Notes: generated from the sequence alone by a model not told the origin. Counted from the stretch's first letter, positions 10,050 through 19,830 are shown. The stretch is 64,000 bases of DNA from Diploptera punctata (GCA_030220185.1 JASPKZ010001233.1:3116501-3180500); one strand, 5' to 3'. Numbers and translations: made by a program.

Positions 10050-10955
10050 CATTCATAGTGTTCTGCTCAAGAGCAGGTCTTTCACTGCAAACTCAGCATT
10101 CTCCACTCTTTCCTTAACTCAGCTTTCCTTTTTTGTACCTGCATACAAACCATTTATTTTAATATTGTGTATCATCTGATGTATGTTTCTGCCTCTAACT
10201 TTCTTTCCATTGACCATTCATTCTAGAGCATCCTTCAGCAGGCAATTTCTCCTTAGCCAGTGGCCAATCCAATTTATTTTCCTCTTCTTTATGAGTTCTA
10301 GCATTGTTCTTCTTTCATCCACTCTGTCTAGCACATATTTATTTCTTACTTTGTTTGTCCATTTTATACGTTCCATTCTTCTCCATATCCACATCTCAAA
10401 AGCTTCCAGTCGCTTTTCCTCATTCCGTCGTAATGTCGAAGTCTCTGCACCATACAATGCTACACTCCACACAAAGCACTTCACTAGCCCTTCCTTAATT
10501 CTTTTTTCCAAAGGTCCGCAGAAAATGCTTCTCTTCTTGTTAAAAGCTTCATTTGCCATTGCTATCCTCTGCTTTACTTCTTGACCGCAGTACATGTTAC
10601 TACTGATAGTACAACCCAAGTATTTGAAGCTCTCCACTTGCTCAATGGCCTCATCTTTAATCCTCATGTTTATCTTCCTTGGTTTCTTTCCTATAATCAT
10701 GACCTTCGTCTTATTTATATTTATCTTCATTCCATAATCCTCGCACTTATCATTTAGCTCCATCAGCATGTTCCTCAGGGTCATTGCATCATCTGCTAGC
10801 AAAGCCATATCATCAGCAAATCTTATCCTCTTTATTCTTCTTCCTCCCATGTTTACGCCTCCCGTATTGCTGAAGTAATTCTTCATTAGGTCTTCCAGGT
10901 AGATGTTGAAAAGGGTAGGTGATAGAGGACATATTTGTCTCCCCAATTTACCGTG
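10050..10955 (-). pseudogene. Family F non-LTR reverse transcriptase, C-terminal half (long open frame)
   Basis: A 242-codon open frame (10218-10946, minus) is the least damaged coding stretch in the window. In order: GRQICPLSPTLFNIYLEDLM, RIRFADDMALLADDAMTLR (catalytic FADD), MKININKTKVMIIGK, VESFKYLGCTISSN, ALYGAETSTLRRNEEKRLEA, INWIGHWLRR. TAG at 10218-10220 comes with a frameshift; the missing tail continues to about 10050 as MVNGKKVRGRNIHQMI and ENAEFAVKDLLLSR. The 5' edge at about 10955 cuts off RT motifs 1-3 and the endonuclease. No promoter or start is expected; the ATG is internal. Known: FADD plus YLG, ALYGAE and WIGH boxes are usual for EN-RT elements of arthropods. Probably a younger 5'-truncated copy than A-E. 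Confidence 0.88.
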
Positions 10956-10984
10956 GAAATACTCATCATGCCAAGTTTGCAGCT

Positions 10985-12160
10985 TTATTAGGGATATATA
11001 AGTGTGGTAGCATCCCGTTTCTTTCCACGCCCCACTCTCTCTTTTTACATTTAAAATCTTAAAAATATCTTAAGAAGGTCCCGAGGGGCCCCAACTTGGA
11101 GGTGAGGAGAGTGGATTTGGCCAAGTTAGACCCTCCGGACTTCACCGAAATTCATCCCAGAGGTTAAATATTAGTTTCATCAAGGTTTTTGACCAGATCA
11201 AGGATCCGGATATCCCAATTAGCCTCAGCGATTGGCTGTAATTAAAAAATCATTGAAATGTGATTGACCATTGAATCCCATTTGGGGCACGAGTTAAATG
11301 TCACGAAAAATTTGTTTGAAACAAAAAAAAATACAACGTTCTAAGCTTGAGTTCACCTAGCTGTTGGAAGCCAACGAGTACAAGTACAAACGTACCCCTT
11401 ATCCTCCAAGTAGAAGAGCTGTTTTTCTGAGTGATTTTCTAAGACTCCACTGTATGTCAGAACCTGTTAAACTCGCATATACCTCCCGGGCACCAAATAT
11501 ATTGTCATATTAGCTAACCATTTCTGCACTTAACACATTTTTTTAAATGTCACTTGTACCCCTTATCCTCTGACCGCCTCATATGTAAATTGCAATCTTA
11601 ATTGATTGTTGTGTTAAATATGGTTTCCTATAAAGATCATGTATCTCATTGTTCATACTCTACTTGTAATTCATAGCTATCTTTGCACCATCCTTACTTT
11701 TAACATCATGATTTTTAGGTTATTTTTATAACAGCTACTTTCGTCTGACAAAAAGAAGCATATTCCTCAGGTTTCTAATCATATTCAGCGACAGCATTTC
11801 GTTTTCTTTTTATTTTATTTTAAATTACAGTAAATAGTAGTCTGCGTTACAATTCACTGTTTTTCGTTTGATTTGTTTGATTTTGAAAAACAAATATATA
11901 ACACTACTTTTCGGAAGTATGTTAACATAATAAGACAGTTGATTTTTTAAAAAATCAATATACAGGAAGCCAAAAATGTAAATTTAGTTAGATAAGATAA
12001 AACAATATAGAGGACTCTGTATTGAATAAATTTGCACATGTCTATTAAAGTTGAGGTAGAAAATGAATTAAAATGAATTTGGGTATCACGTATTTTTAAA
12101 TGAAATGTTTCACTGTTTTAAATAAATATAATATTTGTGCAAATTGCAGCAAGAAAGTTC
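10985..12160. other. Unassigned region
   Basis: A moderately GC-balanced part (10985-11470, with runs such as GGTCCCGAGGGGCCCC) then AT-rich DNA. No ORF, tRNA box or repeat partner was recognised in this window; the first part may be an unknown repeat. Confidence 0.4.
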
Positions 12161-12167
12161 AAGGTAG

Positions 12168-12213
12168 TTTATAATGTTATTCTCATTTTTATCTTGATGA
12201 ATAACATTATAAA
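12168..12213. repeat. Perfect 15-bp inverted repeat (hairpin)
   Basis: TTTATAATGTTATTC at 12168-12182 and its exact complement at 12199-12213, with a 16-base spacer. Could be the core of an AT-rich MITE; no longer arms are visible. Confidence 0.7.
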
Positions 12214-13050
12214 TATTTTAAAATACATGGAGCACATTATTTTATGTATTTTCTAAATAGAGTGAAGGAACTATCTTAGCATCTTTTATATTATTTTTAA
12301 CAATGTTATTTAGAAATCAATTATACCAAAAATATTTCTTGCTACAATTTTTTTTTAGTTTGTAAGTTCAATACACATATTGTGAGGTGACAAGTTTCAT
12401 TTAACCTATAAATATGCTGATGCTCAAAAATAGTTTATTCCAAATTATCGTAAATTATTTAATGAGGAGGCAATGTATAGGCTGTTATATTCGCAGTATA
12501 CTTGTCTTTTAAATCAGTACAGATTTCTATATATTAAAATATAGTTAGGAGGGTTATGTATTTTGAAAGTGAAGTCCTATCAACATTATTCATGAAATAA
12601 CCTACAAAAAATGAGGGCAAGTAAGTGTTAAAGCATGGAATTGAAGAATGAAATGTAGAACAGAAATTAAGGAAGACATTTCTGAGATAGATTTTTGAAG
12701 ATGATGACGTAGAAAAAATAAATTTTAATTAAGGAGGATATCTTGGCTGCTGAGATATATTTTTGAAAATTATGGCGTAGAAAAAAAACAAGATTTGATG
12801 AAATACCAACATACGCCTATGATTAAGCTATGTGGGAAGAGAAAGAGATGTCATTATGCGAAATATTTTTTTAAATGACAAAAACAGTCATCTACGCTAA
12901 ATTTCACTTTTTTTATTTGATTTGGGAAAATTTATATAGAATGCATAAAATATTAAATTAAAATTGATCGTTTGGAAATTTCGTATAAAATCGATAATAG
13001 GTCCATTTCAATCTGCAAATTGAGGTTAATACAGACCTATATCATGGATA
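12214..13050. other. Unassigned AT-rich DNA with a short direct duplication
   Basis: No gene. At 12670-12795 a segment is repeated in diverged form (TTAAGGAAGACAT.. and TTAAGGAGGATAT.., each followed by TTTTTGAAGAT/TTTTTGAAAAT and GACGTAGAAAAAA/GGCGTAGAAAAAA). Confidence 0.4.
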
Positions 13051-13061
13051 GTTAATGCGAG

Positions 13062-13140
13062 TCTAGCATGTTAGCTCACTTGTTAGAGTCGTGGACTTGT
13101 AATCAGAGGGTACCGTGTTCAAATCCCACTTCCAACCTAC
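13062..13140 (+). other. tRNA-like sequence (SINE head or tRNA pseudogene)
   Basis: TTAGCTCACTTGTTAGAG gives a D-arm and A-box-like element; GTGTTCAAATCCCAC gives a T arm with B box; the middle has a CTTGTAATC anticodon-loop-like segment (TGT if read as tRNA-Thr). The anticodon stem and acceptor stem pair poorly, so it is not a functional tRNA gene. It leads straight into the 13.14-13.64 kb minisatellite. Confidence 0.55.
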
Positions 13141-13640
13141 CGCACTATTTTATTTTATTTATGTTAATTCTATATTATTTATTTTATTTATTCCATTTTT
13201 AAATTCTGAGGCCGAATAACCAGACTTATTTTATTTTTTATTTATTTGTTTGTGTTTAAATCCCAGAGTCGATTAACCAAGCTTTTATTTTTTTATTTTA
13301 TTTACGTTATTATTTATTTAGGGTTTAGTGCCCAGGTCATATCAACTAGGATTTTATTATTGTATTTTATTTGCGTTATATTTTATTTATTTATTTTTAA
13401 TTTCCAAATCCGATCAACCAGGTATTTTTTTTAATTTTTATACTTATATTTGATTATTTTCTATTATTTTTTGCATTTATTAATTTAAATTGCATGTTTA
13501 ATTCCCGTAGCCGATTAACCAGGTTTTTTATCTTTACGTGTTGATTTATTTAACTTTCTTGTTTAAATCTGGGCTTTACCAACCAGATATATTTTTTTTA
13601 TTTATTTATAATGTATTTATTACTTTCTCCCAATCATTAA
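13141..13640 (+). repeat. Diverged minisatellite with a CCGATTAACCAGG box
   Basis: Six diverged units of about 60-100 bp. Boxes: GCCGAATAACCAGAC (13210), GTCGATTAACCAAGC (13268), GTCATATCAACTAGGA (13336), TCCGATCAACCAGGT (13409), GCCGATTAACCAGGT (13509), GCTTTACCAACCAGAT (13572). Each is followed by TTTTATTTATTTA-like sequence. Open frames here are T-rich artefacts. Confidence 0.65.
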
Positions 13641-15059
13641 TGCAAATGATGGATCAAGAATTTAATTATCATTATACATTCCATTACATATCATTTGATA
13701 AAAAAAAATACTTGAAATGATGTGTTGCATTTGAACAATAAAACAACAGACTTACCAATGACTTCAATACTGAAGGTCCCGGGTTCAAACCCAGTGATTT
13801 TGTTACTATAATTAATAAAACAGCCAAGATATACAAAACTAGAAATTCTCTGAAATTTATATTGATTAGAGAAAATATAGTCTACAGAAATAAAAAAAAT
13901 ATATAGAGAAGATTGGGCACATCCAACTGGATCAACATATTTAGGACGTCATATGATCTTAGATGTTAAAGTGTCTACAAATAATGATGTGAAGAAACCA
14001 ATGGAAGACAAAATAATTTATCTCTGTGAGAAACACATGGAAGAATAAATAGTTGATAAAATTAGAAAACAAATATGAATACATTTTTATATTGGATTTG
14101 ATGAATTCAGCAATAATCAGATAGAATCGCTGATACATTAGATAGTGAATATTGATCAATCCAATTTACATCCAATATCAATTGAAAACCAATCAGGGTC
14201 ATCAATCATCGAAATTTTGTCGAAAAATTATCAGAACTGAAGCGCAGTTCATCTGCAATTGTTGAAACTGACTCGCAAATGTTTATTATTTGGAAGATAC
14301 AGAACACAGAAGGCCGTTCTACCAAAACATTGCTACAAAATAAATTCAATATAATATATAAAATACGTAACTTATTTTAATAATTCTATTAATATTGTTT
14401 ATCACCAAAATTCCATTCAGTAAATATCCTTTTAATTTCACTACGATCCGGTCGTGAATTTCTGACAAATGAAAGAAAACTTCTGTCACATTGCCATCGA
14501 GAATTATAGCTCAAAATAAAAGAGTGTCGTAAGTATTTGATAGGACTACACTTTTTTGTGTTTCCCCAAATATACATTAGGGATCAATGGAAATTGGTAT
14601 TAATGCATTATTATTAGCTATATTTATTGATTTACTTTTGAAAAAAAATATATTTGACTTTTATGCCAATGTTTATTGTACAAATTACTTAAATGTTATT
14701 TATAATATAAATGCAAAATAAAATAACTAAAATGACTTAAGTAATTAGGAAAGAAGTTGATCCCTAATGATTGTATACTGAATTAGGGATACTCAGAGAG
14801 TGGTTGCATTCTAAGGCAGGTAGTGTTGCTCAAACTGTATGGAAGAGATAGCAGTGCCTATTTAATAATAAAAGTACTACTTTTAGTAGCTACTTATTAG
14901 CAGTGTAAAATGCATTAGTTAGCAGTTAGATCAATCGTTTCGTAAACATAAACCTACACTGCTAAATTTGCTACACTGCTTTTACCAGTTAGCAGTGTGA
15001 TTTCATGCAAACAGTAAATGACATAAAAATAATTATTCTATTTAAATTAATAATAGTAA
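13641..15059. other. Unassigned AT-rich region
   Basis: Contains an isolated B-box-like GGGTTCAAACCC at 13780 (3' half of a tRNA-like element, GGTCCCGGGTTCAAACCC). Otherwise no ORF or repeat partner recognised. A run TAGTAGCTACTTATTAGCAG with nearby variants sits at about 14880-15000. Confidence 0.4.
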
Positions 15060-15364
15060 ATTCGTTATCTCACTCAAAGTTATGTTTATTCAGGAATTCG
15101 TCGACGTTTCGATCCCCTTATCTGATATCATTCTCAAGACTGCAAATATTATATACTCGTAAATAAATTGGAAATGAAACTATACATATTTTTTAATAAA
15201 CATAATTGGACATAAAAAGAAACATTCCTCATTTGTAAAATGTGTATAGTGTCATTTCCAATATGTTTATATAATTGTCGTAGTCTTGAGAATGATCTCA
15301 CATAAGGAGATCGGTACGTGGACGAATTCCTGAATAAAAATAACTTTGACTGGGATAACGAATT
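15060..15364. mobile_element. Foldback element with 82-bp inverted arms (Penelope-like motif)
   Basis: Arms 15060-15141 and 15283-15364 are inverted copies with about a dozen mismatches around a ~140-bp loop. The arms contain CTTGAGAATGATCTCAC and, in the left arm, the complement of a GAAACGTCGACGAATTCC box. The order TTGAGRATG, short stem, GAAACGTCG resembles a motif I associate with Penelope-like terminal regions and their hammerhead-type folds; this is from memory and untested. The same motif recurs at 15824-16032. Confidence 0.55.
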
Positions 15365-15566
15365 TATTATTATTATTAATATTGTTATTATTGTTATTAT
15401 TATTAATTTAATTGCATTAACATCTCCCAGGGAACAACACAAAGGAATACTCAATAATTATTCAGTCTGCTGAATTTGAAGGCCTTTTCTATGGATTTAC
15501 ATAATATAGTAGCTAAATTGCATTGATGTTCTGTGATATTCGTTAGCAAAGTTACCAAAATAACAA

Positions 15567-15640
15567 AATTTCGTAACTAAATTAATTTTGTCTAGTAACT
15601 CCTAACTAAGGAGAGGCTAAAGCCCAACTTTGGGTTGTTA
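15567..15640 (+). mobile_element. SINE1 3' fragment
   Basis: Has the GTAACTAAATTAATTTTGTC, CTAGTAACTCCTAAC and GGAGAGGCTAAAGCCCAAC boxes of the SINE1 tail. Head and body are missing. Confidence 0.7.
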
Positions 15641-15649
15641 CAACATTAT

Positions 15650-16123
15650 AGATAGATGCCGCATAGACTGCGATGGGCAGGACATGTGGCACAAATAGGA
15701 AATTAAAGAAGAGCATGGATATCACTTGTAGGAAAACCAGAGGGAAAGCGCACAGTGGGTAGACCAAGAATGAGATAGGATAATGATATTTACTATGATT
15801 TGAGGGAGACGAATACTACAAGGAATATATTGAATTAGGCTTTCACGGCCGGAGTTCGTATTACGAGCTTTTAGAAAATTTTCGGGCTGTTGATCATGGT
15901 CTCGAGGCTTGAAGTTCCTTGGTATCCTCAACCAACCCTTGAGGATGCCGGAAGCAGTCTTTGGCGAAACGTCGGGGAACTTCAAGCCTCAAGACTATGA
16001 CCAACAGCCTGAAAGTCTTCCACAAGGTCATGATACTACAAGGGTATGACTGTAAAACATTAGGGCAAGATGTATGGAGAGCTTATGTTCACGCTGCCCT
16101 TTAGTTTCAGTGAGTTAGTCAAG
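15650..16123 (+). mobile_element. Family A 3' end, copy A5, split by a 209-bp insert
   Basis: 15650-15823 and 16033-16123 together follow the A codons from RRLRWAGHVAR through VGRPRMR and YDLRE to the 3' end (TTTCAGTGAGTTAGT). The insert at 15824-16032 carries an 11-bp target duplication, so the two halves were once one copy. Confidence 0.8.
15824..16032. mobile_element. 209-bp palindromic insertion with 11-bp TSD (Penelope-like fragment?)
   Basis: Flanked by ATACTACAAGG at 15813-15823 and 16033-16043. Inside, a segment starting GGCTGTTGATCATGGTCTC and a near-complement ending GACTATGACCAACAGCC form ~34-bp inverted arms. Between them TTGAGGATGCCGG and TTGGCGAAACGTCGG form a short stem followed by GAAAC. 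GGCTTTCACGGCCGG stands near the left end. No coding. Class uncertain; a Penelope-like origin is an inference from the GAAACGTCGG motif. Confidence 0.6.
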
Positions 16124-16174
16124 TTACCGATGTATTTTAAACACCTCTTTATATTTATTGTCCTGATAGCATGT

Positions 16175-16290
16175 CATTATAAACCAAAGGGATTAAGGGA
16201 TGTAGGAAGACCTAGGAAGAGATGGGACGAATCATTGTGAATTCGAAACAGGCAAATCGCCTAAACCTTGAAGTGAAGATGGTGATAATT
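16175..16290 (+). mobile_element. Non-LTR 3' end fragment (GRPRKRW type)
   Basis: Reads KGLRDVGRPRKRWDE, then after a stop a second frame with ETGKSPKP and SEDGD, a pattern I associate with the C-terminus of arthropod EN-RT elements that end in a GAT-rich tail. Not family A. It is directly followed by an endonuclease N-terminal fragment. Confidence 0.55.
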
Positions 16291-16304
16291 ATATCTTATG
16301 AAGA

Positions 16305-16455
16305 TGGAACGTTAGGATATTATATAGTGGTGGGACACTAGAAATATTAACGCGGAAATTAGATAAATCTCTCTCGGATACAGTCGCTTTGCAGGAAGTT
16401 AAGTGGTCAGCAAAATATAGTCAGGAATCAGAAAGATTTGAATCATACTTACTTC
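16305..16455 (+). mobile_element. AP-endonuclease N-terminal fragment of a non-LTR element
   Basis: Reading from TGG at 16305: WNVRILYSGGTLEILTRKLD then VALQEVKWSAKYSQES. Known: WNVR near the start and LQEVRW are the first two boxes of the apurinic endonuclease domain in EN-RT retrotransposons; the Glu of QEV is a metal ligand. About 45 codons, ending near 16440. It could be the 5' part of family A or a relative; those copies here are 5'-truncated, so I cannot match them. Confidence 0.75.
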
Positions 16456-16497
16456 TTCCCTCTGGTCCCGAGGGTCGGGGTTCAAATCCGAATTTTA

Positions 16498-16960
16498 TAT
16501 AAATAAATAAATAAATAGCTTTATTTTACCTGGCAGAGTTAAGGCCTTAAGGCCTTGTCTGCCAATCAACCAGGTTTTTTTAAAAAAAATACAAAATACA
16601 AAAAAAAGATAGTCTTACGACTACATAAACAATTACATATTATAAAAACAATACAATACAATCAATATTTATATTCTATTTTGATTTACTCTAAATTTAA
16701 CGAATTAAATATATAATATGTACAAGTATAAAAAAACGAGAAAAAATTATTAATGACATAGTATAAATTTAAATAAATAAAGAGAAATTAATTATTAGAC
16801 AACAGGTAACTGTATAAGCGCGACTTAAAGGTGCCAAGTGTGCGGCAACCCCTGATATCTTGAGGAAGGAAATTCCAGTAGCGGTCAGAGGCTACTGTGA
16901 AGGTAGTAGAATAAGAGGAAGTGCTATGAAGAGGAATTGTTAGCAGACTGTTATCCAAAG
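16498..16960 (-). mobile_element. Family G non-LTR 3' end (CR1/Jockey-like C-terminus) with 3' hairpin
   Basis: On the minus strand, codons from about 16943 to the stop at 16788-16790 read PLHSTSSYSTTFTVASDRYW, NFLPQDIRGCRTLGTFKSRL, YSYLLSNN. Known: RxWNxLPxxIR..xxxFKxxLxxYL closes many CR1/L2/Jockey-type RT proteins. The untranslated end (16520-16570) can form a hairpin GGCAGA..TCTGCC around the palindrome AAGGCCTTAAGGCCTT, then AAATAAAGC and a (TATT)n tail at about 16498-16515. A degraded copy of the same 3' end is at 45488-45560. Confidence 0.78.
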
Positions 16961-16961
16961 A

Positions 16962-17231
16962 GCAAGTCCTCCGGGAGGGGTTTTAAGCCGTGGGTCCCGA
17001 ATCTGAAGATTTCAAGGCTCGTAAAAGATCCTTAAGCCTGAATAAAGAGGCCTCTAAGCAAAATTTACCAATCTCAACGTCCTAGTAATACCTTAGTTGC
17101 CTGTTAGATGTCTCATTGAGTCGGTATGTTGATTGCATGCCATTCATGGACAAATAGGGTAACTAAATGAGCTTGGTCTAGTAACTCCTAACAAAGGAGA
17201 GACTATGGCTCAACATTGTGCTTTAATAATA

Positions 17232-17286
<55 letters not shown>
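16962..17286 (+). mobile_element. SINE1 copy with (AAT)n tail
   Basis: Starts at GCAAGTCCTCCGGGAGG (head missing) and follows the SINE1 body to GACTATGGCTCAACATTG, then a pure (AAT)n run at 17227-17286. This shows that the family uses an AAT repeat as its 3' tail. The + orientation is opposite to the G element on its left. Confidence 0.8.
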
Positions 17287-17289
<3 letters not shown>

Positions 17290-17701
17290 TTGTCAGCATA
17301 GATATAGTTTGAGATGCAGAGAGACATGAATTCGGAGCGGAAATACTGTTTTTGGGGTAATTAAATTATATTGTAGGTAATATTATTGATTTATTGTTTG
17401 ATAAATACTGTTTGGGCAATGCATTTAAAACGGAATATCAAAAAGGATGGATTTTTTAGGTTATATTTTGAGATTTTTAAAATCAGTCTTTGATCTTAAT
17501 TTATATAGGCTACTTACTATGTTTAAAAATGGTGTATTTTAGTTAGTAGGGTGTATTTACTTTTTACAGAAGGTTAGTTGGCATTTTTCAATAAACTGCC
17601 TTGATGCATCCACTAGCCCCAATTGCCCATTTTCTCTGAGTGTCCCTAAATGTCATTTAATGATCAGGTGTTTCAGCGTGTATTTTTTTGCTTTTTTTCA
17701 G
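17287..17701. other. Unassigned, intron-like AT-rich DNA
   Basis: No repeat or ORF recognised. It ends in a strong pyrimidine tract (17680-17699, T-rich) and CAG in front of the first candidate micro-exon. Confidence 0.4.
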
Positions 17702-17733
17702 GTGGTGCACGAGTTCCTCGGCGTGAGTAGGAG
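17702..17733 (+). CDS. Candidate micro-exon 1 (32 nt) of an unidentified host gene
   Basis: A GC-rich 32-base segment in AT-rich surroundings. It is preceded by TTTTTTTGCTTTTTTTCAG and followed by GAG|GTGAGT, near-ideal acceptor and donor sites. Only one of three + frames is open: VVHEFLGVSR plus two bases of an Arg codon. A weaker donor (GGC|GTGAGT) inside would give a 21-nt exon. Joined to the 33-nt candidate at 21611 it stays open. The protein is not recognised. Chance is possible because both sites are short. Confidence 0.35.
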
Positions 17734-17903
17734 GTGAGTTTCTTTTCTAAGTCAATTGAACTTACTCTTAAAGAAACTATTCATCTTTTAACCGGTTTTA
17801 AATGTATACAACATATTTGTGTGCCCAATATTATGTATTGATTATCTTCCTCCATTCATCTCTATCCTTCCAGTCACCATCCTGCAATCCCCTGTCCTTC
17901 ATA

Positions 17904-17907
<4 letters not shown>

Positions 17908-17957
<50 letters not shown>

Positions 17958-18146
17958 GGCACTTACATTCCTATCCTGAGCTAATGTTTTCCAATCATCC
18001 CCTGTATAATCTACTTCCCTCAAATCATAGTTAATGTTTTTCTCCCACCTCATTATAGTTCTACCAACCGGGCGTTTTCCCCCTGATTTTCCTACAAGAA
18101 GCTTCCATGCACGTCTTTCATTCCCCATTCGTGCCACATGTCCTGC
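17908..18146 (-). mobile_element. Family A 3' fragment, copy A6, with expanded (CTTA)n tail
   Basis: The minus-strand A 3' region from GHVARMGNE down to WKTLAQDR, with the last ~55 bp of the normal end deleted. At its 3' side (17908-17957) the tail has become about 12 units of CTTA/TTAC, far longer than the 3-5 units seen at A1 and A7. Confidence 0.8.
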
Positions 18147-18425
18147 CTTTGGCATGGGTTCCCTGAAGCAGTCCCCGCCCGGAGAACCGAATGGGGGACT
18201 ATTTGACCTCCGGAAAATTTTACCCCAATTGAACCCATGTCCGCATTTCTTGACGGTTGTATTTTTGCGGTGAAAAATCGTCGCTCTTTCGACCAAGGTA
18301 CTTTTTTCGTCTGGCTTATCACCTTCGACCAGTCCGGCATGGGTGACCCTATTGGCAGCAATGCTACCGCCGGCATAGCTCTCAGGATCATTTAAGCACG
18401 CAAGCCACTCCACCACGATAAGGTA
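18147..18425 (-). mobile_element. Non-LTR 5'-region fragment (GGTGGAGTGGCTTGC type)
   Basis: On the minus strand: GTGGTGGAGTGGCTTGCGTG, AGCTATGCCGGCGGTAGC, CACCCATGCCGG, and near the left end GGTTCTCCGGGCGGGGACTG. I associate this GC-rich sequence with the 5' leader of arthropod EN-RT elements; that is memory only. A 155-codon open frame runs through it into A6, but it is a fusion of unrelated pieces. Confidence 0.5.
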
Positions 18426-18464
18426 AAGATATCATGGAGGATTTCTCTGGGGATATAATAAAGA

Positions 18465-18660
18465 TATTGTCTATCGAGATATTCCTACAACTCCAGAGAC
18501 CTTATTGTGCATGTTTGTAATTCCATTCAACCGGTAACAGTGGAGAAATCAATCTCCTCATTTATTCGGCAATTGGACATGTGTGTCACTGAAAATGGCC
18601 ACCGTTTGAGCACTTAATGTGAATGTTCTACTGTTTGTAATTCATGTGGGTAGTACTGTA
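18465..18660 (+). repeat. Dispersed repeat H, copy 1 (inverted partner at 61 kb)
   Basis: Matches 61052-61250 on the other strand: blocks CCAGAGACC/AACTCCAGAGAA, GTGCATGTTTGTAATTC, CAGTGGAGAAATCAATCTCC and GTGGGTAGTACTGTA (as complement near 61060). Non-coding. Confidence 0.7.
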
Positions 18661-19513
18661 ATATTGAAAATATATAAAACTATTATTCTACCAGTTATAT
18701 TATATGGGTGCGAAACATGGACTCTTACTTTAAGGGAGGAAAGGAGATTAAAACTATTCGAGAATAAAGTACTTAGGACAATTTTTGGACCAAAGAGGGA
18801 TGAACAGACAGGTGAATGGAGAAGACTACACAACAATGAACTACATGGTCTTTATAGGAAGTGAGATATAATAAGAACAGTTAAGTCTCGTAGAGTCCCG
18901 CGCCGTAGCCGAGCGGTTAAGGTAGGAAGACTTGGCGCAGAGCTACGGGACTTGCGCTGGTTCGAGTCTCCATGGGGGAAGAAATTTTCTCATGGTATTT
19001 CGGCCAGTATGGGACCGGTGCCCACCCAGCATCGTGAGGCAATTGGGTAGCTACAATAAGTAGCGGCTCCAGGTTGAGGAACCAGCTATAACGGCTGGGG
19101 GACTCGACATGCTAACCACATGTCACCCCTACACTGGCTGTTGATCATCTACCTCTGTGATTGACACATGTGGATGTGAAGGGCCAGCAGCCGGCTGGTA
19201 AAAGGGCAACCGCTGTAAAGTGGAAAGACCCTCAATCGGATCGGAAGTCTCGTAGACTGCGATGGGCAGGATATGTTGCACGTATGGGGAATGAAACACT
19301 TGCATGGAAGCTTCTTGTAGGAAAGCCAGAGGGAAAACGCCCAGTTGGTAGACCAAGAATTAGTTGCGAGAATAACATTAACTATGATTTGAGGGAAGTA
19401 GATTATACAGGGAATGATTGGAAAGCATTAGCTCAGGATAGGGATGTATGGAGAGCTTATGTCCGCGCGACCATGAACTTACGGGTTCGATAGTGCCAGT
19501 GAGTAAGTAAGTA
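18661..19513 (+). mobile_element. Family A copy A7, split by SINE2
   Basis: 5'-truncated at the codons for LKIYKTIILPVILYGCETWT. TGA at 18862-18864 replaces the codon after LYRK. SINE2 (18895-19244) lies between duplicated AAGTCTCGTAGA sequences; the coding then resumes as SRRLRWAGYVARMGNE and runs to TAG at 19491-19493 and a short (AAGT)n tail. Reconstructing the site by removing the SINE and one duplicate restores collinearity with A1. Confidence 0.88.
18895..19244 (+). mobile_element. SINE2, full-length tRNA(Ser/Leu)-like copy with 12-bp TSD
   Basis: Head GCGCCGTAGCCGAGCGGTTA holds an A box (TAGCCGAGCGG) and CTGGTTCGAGTCTCC a B box, resembling class II (Leu or Ser) tRNAs. Body markers: CATGGGGGAAGAAATTTTCT, ATTTCGGCCAGTATGG, AGTAGCGGCTCCAGGTTGAG, ATGCTAACCACATGTCACC. 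Flanks 18883-18894 and 19245-19256 are identical (AAGTCTCGTAGA). Length 350 bp. Three more copies lie at 25996, 26322 and 56850, all minus. Confidence 0.88.
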
Positions 19514-19544
19514 CTGTAATATGGCAGAAATAATCCTACTTTAT

Positions 19545-19830
19545 GTCTCCAGTAATAAGGTTATATTTATTAGAATGACACATTGTGATACAGTTATGAA
19601 CAGGTCTTGAAGGGCTTAATTAACGTATCGAAGAAAAAATACGCAGTTTCACTGAAGAAAACAGAGTTAGTGTTCGTATCTTGTTAACAAATAATACTAA
19701 AAAGTTCACTAACCATCAATATCATTCCCCCTCGTAGTTGGACAACTTTTGTATAAAACTATTTTTTCATTTTGTACTTATGTACAAAGTTATTTAGGGT
19801 GGTGTATATATATATATGGGACCTGTAGGG
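19545..19830 (+). repeat. Dispersed repeat J, copy 1 (ends in a TATATA-rich terminus)
   Basis: Shares blocks with 60176-60425 (inverted) and, for its right part, 61490-61600 (same strand): TTTTGTATAAAACTATT, TTCATTTTGTACTTA, AACAGGTCTTG, and a terminal GGTGGTGTATATATA / ACACCCTATATATTGTATA. No ORF. It may be a MITE or LTR-like piece; the class is not decided. Confidence 0.6.

Noticed and set aside
15824..16032. A confirmed hammerhead ribozyme
   Set aside because: The catalytic core is not exact and stems I and III are not defined; kept only as a possibility.
17949..18416. A 155-codon minus-strand protein gene
   Set aside because: It joins family A 3' sequence to an unrelated GC-rich leader fragment; only retroelement pieces, no start context.
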